DNA from: CBFDCQ01 sp965603355
Lineage (GTDB): Bacteria > Hydrogenedentota > CAZGCA01 > CBFDCQ01
Assembly: GCA_965603355.1 (NCBI GenBank)
Contig: CBFDCQ010000114.1
Location: 1 to 7,448 of the forward strand
Reading direction: 5' to 3'
Length of the DNA: 7,448 bases
In this document: positions 1-4,439 of the stretch, one piece after another
Layout of the letters: every line of letters starts with the position of its first letter
Position numbering within the stretch: position 1 is the first letter of the stretch
Position numbers and translations under genes: made by a program
The notes under the pieces: generated by a model
The model's database searches: none
What the model saw: the letters and a program-made list of their open reading frames with translations, nothing else
What the model was told of the DNA's origin: nothing

Positions 1-54
1 ATAGAGGACATTTCTATCGAGCTCACAAGAGGACATTATCACGGAGCTATGACA
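1..54. mobile_element. Putative terminus of an insertion sequence (IS21-like style)
   Basis: The first 54 bases contain two imperfect tandem copies of a 25-bp unit starting agaggacatt and end in TGACA. Read on the minus strand they give a terminus starting TGTCA with two AATGTCCTCT boxes 25 bp apart. Known: several IS families, notably IS21, have 5'-TG...CA-3' ends with multiple subterminal repeats that serve as transposase binding sites. Inferred: this is the outer end of such an element whose body lies left of the window, with the boundary near position 54. No transposase gene is visible, so the family is a guess. The alternative is an operator array belonging to the S1 promoter that begins 18 bp further on. 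Confidence 0.4.
3..52 (+). repeat. Tandem 25-bp imperfect repeat, two copies
   Basis: Copy 1 spans 3-27 and copy 2 spans 28-52. The first ten bases (agaggacatt) are identical, a gagct block sits at the same place in each copy, and about 17 of 25 positions match overall. The period is not a multiple of three, so this is unlikely to be a coding repeat. Further copies may lie to the left of the window. Confidence 0.75.
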
Positions 55-71
55 CTCTCGTGCGCTTTTTC

Positions 72-100
72 TTGACATCCGTTGATAGAGATGTTACGAT
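72..100 (+). promoter_or_regulatory. Sigma70-type promoter for the S1 gene
   Basis: A perfect -35 box TTGACA lies at 72-77 and a -10 box TACGAT at 95-100, with the optimal 17-bp spacer. Transcription would start near 107, giving a leader of about 29 nt before the ATG at 136. The promoter occupies the DNA just right of the putative insertion-sequence end, so it appears not to be contributed by the element. Confidence 0.75.
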
Positions 101-122
101 ATGGACCAAATATAAATTTACT

Positions 123-130
123 GGGAGGAG
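123..130 (+). promoter_or_regulatory. Shine-Dalgarno site fixing the S1 start
   Basis: GGGAGGAG ends 5 nt before the ATG at 136. A longer in-frame reading from a TTG at 82 is possible, but that codon lies inside the promoter spacer upstream of the predicted transcription start. It would not be in the mRNA, so 136 is chosen as the start. Confidence 0.75.
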
Positions 131-135
131 TGTGG

Positions 136-2343
136 ATGGATTTGGTGGAGAACAACAGGGACAAAACAGTGAACGAAGAACAGGCTACTGAGGTGACCGG
201 GGAGCAAGAGGTGCTTTTCATCGAGGATGTGCTCGCAGGTCAGAGCGAGGAGGAAATAGCTCTGATTTACGAGGAAACGCTCAAGGATTTCATTCCGGGC
301 GAGGTGGTCCGTGGCCGGGTCGTCGGTGTATCCGACGACAAGGTGATCGTGGACATAAACTACAAGAGCGAAGGGGTAATATCGCGCAGTGAGTTCCCGT
401 ACGACCTCGAGATCAGTGTTGACGACGAGTTCGACGTTTTCCTTGAGGAGACCGAGGGAGAGGAGGGCATGCCCGTCCTCTCGAAGATGAAGGCCGACCG
501 GATCAAGAACTGGACAAACGTGCAGCGCGCTTACAACGAGGACAGCGCCTTGGATGGCAGGATCCTGCGGCGAGTCAAGGGTGGACTGAAGGTTGATGTG
601 AACGGTTTGGAAGCCTTTCTTCCGGCAAGCCAGCTCTCTGCGCGTCCGCCGGGTGACCTCGACAAGTTCATCGGTCAGGTCCTGGGATTCAAGGTGATCA
701 AACTCAACAGGCGCCGGCGCAATATCGTGTTGTCGCGGCGAAAACTGTTGGAAGAAGAGCGAGCCAAAGAGAAAGAGAAACTGCTCAGCATCCTCGAAGT
801 CGGAGAGACCATAGAGGGCGAGGTGAAGAACATAACCGATTTCGGCGCATTCGTTGACGTGGGCGGGATTGACGGTCTCCTGCACGTCAGCGATATGTCG
901 TGGAAGAGGGTTAGGCACCCGTCGGATGTGGTTTCCGTTGGGGAGCAGTTGGAGGTGAAGGTTCTCAGTTTCGACCGGGAAACGGAGCGCATCTCGCTCG
1001 GACTGAAACAGAAAGTGCCCAATCCGTGGATCGGCGTGGAGGACAAGTATCCGGTCGGCGACGTGATTACCGGCAAAGTCGTCAGCATGACCGATTACGG
1101 CGCGTTCGTGGAGCTCGAAGAGGGTGTCGAGGGAATGATACACGTGTCTGAAATGAGCTGGACGCATCGGATACGCCACCCCAACGACGTGCTTGATGTT
1201 GACCAGGAAGTCGACGTGAAAGTCCTTAATACGGACCCCGAACATGAGAAGATTGCCCTCGGTCTGAAACAGACTACAGCAAACCCATGGGAGGAGTTGG
1301 CGGAGAAGTATCCGCCGGGATCCGTCATAGAAGGCGAGGTCAAGAACCTGACCGATTACGGGGTGTTTGTTGAGGTGGAGGAGGATATTGACGGTCTGCT
1401 CCACGTCTCGGATATGTCCTGGACGCGACGGATCAGCCATCCTTCCGAGATGGTGTCGAAAGGTGACCGCGTCAAGGTGAAGGTGCTGGGCGTGGACGCG
1501 AGTCGCGAGAAGGTCTCGCTCGGATTCAAGCAGCTCGAGCGCGATCCGTGGCTCGACCTTGGCGAGAGTTACCATATCGGCGACCATATAGAAGTAACGA
1601 TCTCGAAACTGGTCTCGTTCGGCGCGTTTGCAGCGTTGGACAACGGGATCGAGGGGTTGATCCACGTCTCGGAACTCGCCAAGGAGAGGGTGGCCAAACC
1701 CGAGGATGTGATATCTGTCGATGACAAGGTCGACGTGAAGGTCATCGGGCTCGATGTTGCTGAAAGAAAAATTGCTCTGAGCGTCAAGGAGTACCTGCGC
1801 GACATTGAGGAGGAGGCAAAACGCAAGTACGGCGTTCAGCCCGGCGGCGAGACTGTCAGCGTAGGTGAAATTGTCGGTGAGGCTGTTCCTCCCTCTTTCT
1901 TTGAGGAGGGTAAGACCATCGAGGAAAGTGCCGCTGAAATGATGACCGGCGGTGTCGAGGAGGGTACCGAGCCCGAACAGAAACCACAAGAGGAACCGGA
2001 ACCTCCCGCGCCTGACGAGCAGCCAACCGAGGAAACGCCTCCGGCCGGGGAGCAGCCAGCCGAGGAAACGCCTCCGGCCGACGAGCAGCCAGCCGAGGAA
2101 CCAGCTCCGGCCGACGAGCAGCCAACCGAGGAAACGCCTCCGGCCGACGAGCAGCCAACCGAGGAACCGGAACCTCCCGCGCCTGACGAGCAGCCAACCG
2201 AGGAAGCGGCTCCGGCTGGCGAGCAGCCAACCGAAGAACCGCCTCCGGCCGGCGAGCAGCCAACCGAGGAAGCACCTCCGGCCGTCGAGCAGCCAACCGA
2301 GGAAGCGCCTCCGGAGACCGAGGGCGAGACCACTCCAACGTAG
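136..2343 (+). CDS. rpsA: Ribosomal protein S1, six S1 domains plus long Pro/Glu-rich repeat tail
   Basis: 735 aa from the ATG at 136. S1 binds mRNA on the 30S subunit and helps initiate translation. Six OB-fold S1 domains can be traced at about residues 53-118, 138-202, 222-291, 307-378, 394-465 and 481-553. Domains 3-5 are the most canonical, with the pattern TD(F/Y)GxFVxV...DGLLHVSDMSW...RHP, and are joined by NPW-type linkers (296-308, 383-395, 470-483). Domains 1 and 2 are divergent in the usual S1 way (YKSEGVI; GLEAFLPASQ), matching the arrangement of long, proteobacterial-type S1. Residues 554-610 form an acidic linker. Residues 627-727 are nine repeats of the type (D/G)EQPTEExPPA, ending in a short acidic/Thr tail. 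Long S1 proteins are usually about 550-600 aa, so the tail explains the excess. It is transcribed alone from its own promoter. Family assignment is secure; the role of the tail is unknown. Confidence 0.93.
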   Translation: MDLVENNRDKTVNEEQATEVTGEQEVLFIEDVLAGQSEEEIALIYEETLKDFIPGEVVRGRVVGVSDDKVIVDINYKSEGVISRSEFPYDLEISVDDEFDVFLEETEGEEGMPVLSKMKADRIKNWTNVQRAYNEDSALDGRILRRVKGGLKVDVNGLEAFLPASQLSARPPGDLDKFIGQVLGFKVIKLNRRRRNIVLSRRKLLEEERAKEKEKLLSILEVGETIEGEVKNITDFGAFVDVGGIDGLLHVSDMSWKRVRHPSDVVSVGEQLEVKVLSFDRETERISLGLKQKVPNPWIGVEDKYPVGDVITGKVVSMTDYGAFVELEEGVEGMIHVSEMSWTHRIRHPNDVLDVDQEVDVKVLNTDPEHEKIALGLKQTTANPWEELAEKYPPGSVIEGEVKNLTDYGVFVEVEEDIDGLLHVSDMSWTRRISHPSEMVSKGDRVKVKVLGVDASREKVSLGFKQLERDPWLDLGESYHIGDHIEVTISKLVSFGAFAALDNGIEGLIHVSELAKERVAKPEDVISVDDKVDVKVIGLDVAERKIALSVKEYLRDIEEEAKRKYGVQPGGETVSVGEIVGEAVPPSFFEEGKTIEESAAEMMTGGVEEGTEPEQKPQEEPEPPAPDEQPTEETPPAGEQPAEETPPADEQPAEEPAPADEQPTEETPPADEQPTEEPEPPAPDEQPTEEAAPAGEQPTEEPPPAGEQPTEEAPPAVEQPTEEAPPETEGETTPT
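2014..2316 (+). repeat. In-frame 33-bp coding repeats in the S1 tail (nine units)
   Basis: Nine tandem units encode (D/G/V)EQP(T/A)EE(T/P/A)xPA. Eight are 33 bp; the fifth is 39 bp and carries the insertion EPEPPAP. A 45-bp block at 1990-2034 recurs exactly at 2161-2205, 171 bp downstream, which points to a larger internal duplication. The bases are highly conserved between units, so expansion is likely recent. The product would be disordered, acidic and proline-rich. Confidence 0.9.
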
Positions 2344-2484
2344 TCCGCTGTGCACCGGCGCGAACTTTCGACTCCCTTTTACCCCTGTAGTTCAGAGTCC
2401 GCGTCAGAGGTGTCGTGCAGAATATGGTCCTTCCTTAGATCAAGATGTGGTCTTCAGCGGGCAGAGGTACAGTCTGACAGTCCA
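2344..2484. other. Convergent intergenic spacer, no gene or terminator seen
   Basis: These 141 bp separate the S1 stop codon from the stop codon of the HEPN-like gene on the opposite strand. I found no GC-rich hairpin followed by a T-run in either direction. Open frames running through here are overlaps of the S1 repeat region in other frames and have no recognisable protein pattern. Confidence 0.6.
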
Positions 2485-2844
2485 TTACGTGAGCTTCCTG
2501 AGGACCTGTTGAGCCTCGGCAATAGCAGATGTAACCAAATCCGTAATGTTCGGCACTGTGTCGCTGTAATCGCAATCGTTACGCCATTGCCTTAGGCTGT
2601 CGAGCTTACGGGCAATCCTGGGCATTTGGCGACGGCGAAAGTGTGCTCTGACGTTCTTGTGGTCATCAACGTTGTATCTCGGACGGAACCCTTGCCGGTC
2701 ACGCGCGTAGTTGCGGGCATGACAAAAGGCGGCATAATAGGCCCGGCTTGCTGCAGATCGTTGCGCGGCCTCCTGGCCATAGCCCTGTGGTTGTCCATGG
2801 AGATGTAAAGCGAGGTTCAGGTAGTCAGTCCAATCAAAACTCAT
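2485..2844 (-). CDS. HEPN-like small helical protein
   Basis: 119 aa. The segment SRAYYAAFCHARNYARD (residues 33-49) and the later LDSLRQWRNDCDYSD (81-95) are the two helix signatures typical of small HEPN-domain proteins. These are four-helix bundles found in toxin-antitoxin modules, defence systems and nucleotide-binding regulators. In active HEPN RNases the second motif reads Rx4-6H, usually RNxxxH. Here it is R88-N89-D-C-D-Y93, with Tyr where the His is expected, so RNase activity is doubtful. It is the last gene of a three-gene minus-strand unit. Its ATG overlaps the TGA of the preceding gene as ATGA, and only a weak ribosome site precedes it, which suggests translational coupling. HEPN superfamily membership is a motif-based inference; the target and function are unknown. 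Confidence 0.7.
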   Translation of the reverse strand: MSFDWTDYLNLALHLHGQPQGYGQEAAQRSAASRAYYAAFCHARNYARDRQGFRPRYNVDDHKNVRAHFRRRQMPRIARKLDSLRQWRNDCDYSDTVPNITDLVTSAIAEAQQVLRKLT

Positions 2845-3428
2845 TGCTTCTTACTTGGGGCGCGAAAATCTGTGGTAATAAGGATCCAACCGGACCTTCC
2901 GGCAAGTTCGCCTTCGCATTCTGCAGAGACCTCCTCGATGCTGTCCAATATTGACTGGTCATAGTCTCTTTGGCGAACGTAAAGCGTCAAGTACTCGTCT
3001 CTAATCTCTGGGTCCCGATATGCTTCCAGTGAGAGTTGTGTGTCAGGCCCAAGTCGCTCTGAGGCTATTCCGCATACGTACGGGAGAAGGTCGATCATAT
3101 CAGGGTAACGAAGTAGGTAATCGCGTACTTCCGCAGGTCGCGGGATGCTGATTCTCTTCAGAATGAGAACGTTTATAGCTGATTCGATCTCAGCTGTCAC
3201 AGACGCACTGGCCTCCCCACTTGAGCGTTGATAAGGAATCAATGTTGCTAGATCGACCTTCAGCCACGCATTCCCCAGGGCTTGCTCATGCGCCATCATC
3301 GAAGGCTGCGGCGGCAGAACGCGTGCACCCTTTTGTTCCGATTCCAGATATGTCTCCGGGCAGCTTATCCAAGGCCATAGCTGTCTGACGACCTCGAGAG
3401 TCGGGGTAGCAGCAACGACGCTGGGCAT
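2841..3428 (-). CDS. Conserved-looking protein of unknown function, middle gene of the HEPN cassette
   Basis: 195 aa, no family recognised with confidence. The C-terminal half looks structured. Residues 98-120 read as an amphipathic stretch around EVRDYLLRYPDMIDLLPYV. Residues 134-158 contain YRDPEIRDEYLTLYVRQRDYD, which looks like beta-strands around a DPE turn, followed by an acidic helix (160-175) and a closing strand (WILITTDF, 181-188). I have the impression that this DPE...YLxLYVR pattern recurs in proteins encoded beside HEPN genes, but I cannot verify it. There is no signal peptide or membrane segment. The start is well supported: the ATG directly abuts the upstream gene's TAA and is preceded by a perfect GGAGGTGA. 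The end overlaps the HEPN-like gene by 4 nt. It could be a partner or neutraliser of the HEPN-like protein; that is inference from position only. Confidence 0.7.
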   Translation of the reverse strand: MPSVVAATPTLEVVRQLWPWISCPETYLESEQKGARVLPPQPSMMAHEQALGNAWLKVDLATLIPYQRSSGEASASVTAEIESAINVLILKRISIPRPAEVRDYLLRYPDMIDLLPYVCGIASERLGPDTQLSLEAYRDPEIRDEYLTLYVRQRDYDQSILDSIEEVSAECEGELAGRSGWILITTDFRAPSKKQ

Positions 3429-4169
3429 TTACTTCACCTCCTCAAAACGTTCCCGTAGACGCGCGCTAATGCATCCTTCGAAGAGCGTCTCAACTTGCTC
3501 GTGCGCCTGCTCCACCCATTCCAATGCTCCGTTCACAGGAATAGCCTGGGGTCTGACGAGAAAGTAGTCCAGGTCCAGGAGAAATGCTGTATCACCGGGC
3601 TCTTCGGGCACCACATTAGTCAACTGAACTTTGCAGCAATCGCGTCGCTCGTTGAACGGGAGCATACATCCGACGATGAAATTCGCCATATCTTGAGGCA
3701 GATTCTCGCCCAGGAACGGTCGGAACTCAAAGTATTCGTCTAGATCCAGAGACTGACTAGGGATTTCGATCCGATTGATGTACCGTAGACCGATTCTTTG
3801 GAGCGTTTCGAAACGAACGGTATTAGTCAGGGCCCGAAAGGCATTTTCGATGCGTGGCTTGAATCCGACCCAGCTGGGATACGGTTTCAAGCAGTTGACA
3901 GCGAGAAGATGGGGGCCCATCTGGAGAAACGCCTTTCTATCATCGCTGAGAAAGACGGCGCGCTCACTGGTGTGTATCTGATGCTGTGTTCCTTCCGAGC
4001 TCTGCTTCATATTGACTTCTTGGACAAGGTGCTGCTCTTTGTGCGGAAACTCCGCACTGACTCTCTCATAAATCAACCCCGGAATCGTGAGATCCCATTC
4101 GGAATCTGCCGGCAGTTTGAACTCGCAAACCGCTTCAATGACAGGCGGTTCTGCGTATTTCTTCCCCAT
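3429..4169 (-). CDS. TIGR04255 family protein
   Basis: 246 aa. The N-terminal PPVIEAVCEFK (residues 8-18), the central FLQMGPHLLAVN...PYPSWVGF block (81-103), GLRYINRIEIP (127-137) and the closing helical AHEQVETLFEGCISARLRERF segment (222-242) fit the sporadically distributed TIGR04255 family, whose members are about 240-270 aa and have no established biochemical role. It appears soluble and cytoplasmic. The start has GGAGGGG 7 nt upstream (4177-4183). It is the first gene of the cassette, its stop codon touching the next start. Patchy distribution of the family together with a HEPN-like neighbour suggests an accessory or conflict-related module; that is inference. Two candidate promoters lie upstream. 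Confidence 0.8.
   Translation of the reverse strand: MGKKYAEPPVIEAVCEFKLPADSEWDLTIPGLIYERVSAEFPHKEQHLVQEVNMKQSSEGTQHQIHTSERAVFLSDDRKAFLQMGPHLLAVNCLKPYPSWVGFKPRIENAFRALTNTVRFETLQRIGLRYINRIEIPSQSLDLDEYFEFRPFLGENLPQDMANFIVGCMLPFNERRDCCKVQLTNVVPEEPGDTAFLLDLDYFLVRPQAIPVNGALEWVEQAHEQVETLFEGCISARLRERFEEVK
3434..3441 (-). promoter_or_regulatory. Perfect Shine-Dalgarno for the middle cassette gene
   Basis: On the minus strand this reads GGAGGTGA, 5 nt before the ATG at 3428. It is embedded in the last codons of the TIGR04255 gene, so the middle protein is probably made at a high rate. The following HEPN-like gene has no comparable site. Confidence 0.75.
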
Positions 4170-4200
4170 ACTGCAACCCCTCCGTTGGAACTCCCAATAC

Positions 4201-4229
4201 GTTTAACACTTCGATCACTGAAAAGTCAA
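4201..4229 (-). promoter_or_regulatory. Alternative weaker promoter close to the cassette start
   Basis: A good -35 box TTGACT (4224-4229, minus strand) is followed 17 bp later by a poor -10, TTAAAC (4201-4206). If used, it would give a short leader of about 25 nt. It is weaker than the promoter at 4303-4331 because of the -10. Confidence 0.25.
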
Positions 4230-4302
4230 TCATATTCGTTGTAATGCAATTATCATGCGCGAACGGATCGGCCGGGCCCGTACCCACGCACCCAACACAT
4301 CC

Positions 4303-4331
4303 ATTGTATCCGATCTCTCGCGAATCTGCAA
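4303..4331 (-). promoter_or_regulatory. Candidate sigma70 promoter for the TIGR04255-HEPN cassette
   Basis: On the minus strand a -35 box TTGCAG (4326-4331) and a -10 box TACAAT (4303-4308) are separated by 17 bp. The -10 matches consensus at five of six positions, the -35 at three. The transcript would begin near 4296 and carry a leader of about 127 nt before the ATG at 4169. Confidence 0.5.
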
Positions 4332-4439
4332 CTAGCCGTGTTAGCGGTAGAAGCAGGACCCTTAGTGATGCTCGCTGATATCCAAGGTGGTCATACGTGT
4401 AGGGATCGCGATCGCTGCGCTCCCGAGAAACAACATATG

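Larger units (their letters stand above)
4170..4439. other. Intergenic region: end of the debranching gene to the cassette start
   Basis: A 270-bp spacer between two genes on the minus strand. It holds candidate promoters for the cassette at 4303-4331 and 4201-4229. A minus-strand open frame of 102 codons starting at 4443 crosses it, but it shows no protein pattern and runs into the TIGR04255 start region in another frame, so I do not call it. I see no hairpin plus T-run that would terminate the debranching-enzyme transcript, so some read-through is possible. Confidence 0.55.

Noticed and set aside
82..135. Upstream TTG start extending the S1 protein by 18 residues
   Set aside because: The codon lies within the -35/-10 spacer of a near-consensus promoter, and a good ribosome site serves the ATG at 136.
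118..2355. 745-codon minus-strand open frame opposite the S1 gene
   Set aside because: It is the mirror of a strongly biased coding sequence and a repeat tract. The translation is Leu/His/Arg-rich with no domain pattern, whereas the plus-strand product is an unmistakable S1 protein.
2344..2484. Possible shared terminator between the convergent S1 and HEPN-like genes
   Set aside because: No stable inverted repeat with a T-run could be found on either strand.
1836..2512. Other-frame open frames across the S1 repeats (Ser/Gly/Ala-rich, Arg/Pro-rich)
   Set aside because: Low-complexity translations of the 33-bp repeats in wrong frames; their periodicity comes from the real gene.
4404..4415. Palindromic GATCGCGATC/GCGATCGC sequence (HIP1-like octamer)
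   Set aside because: I noted only this single occurrence; without enrichment across the window it gives no evidence for a cyanobacterial host or a regulatory site.
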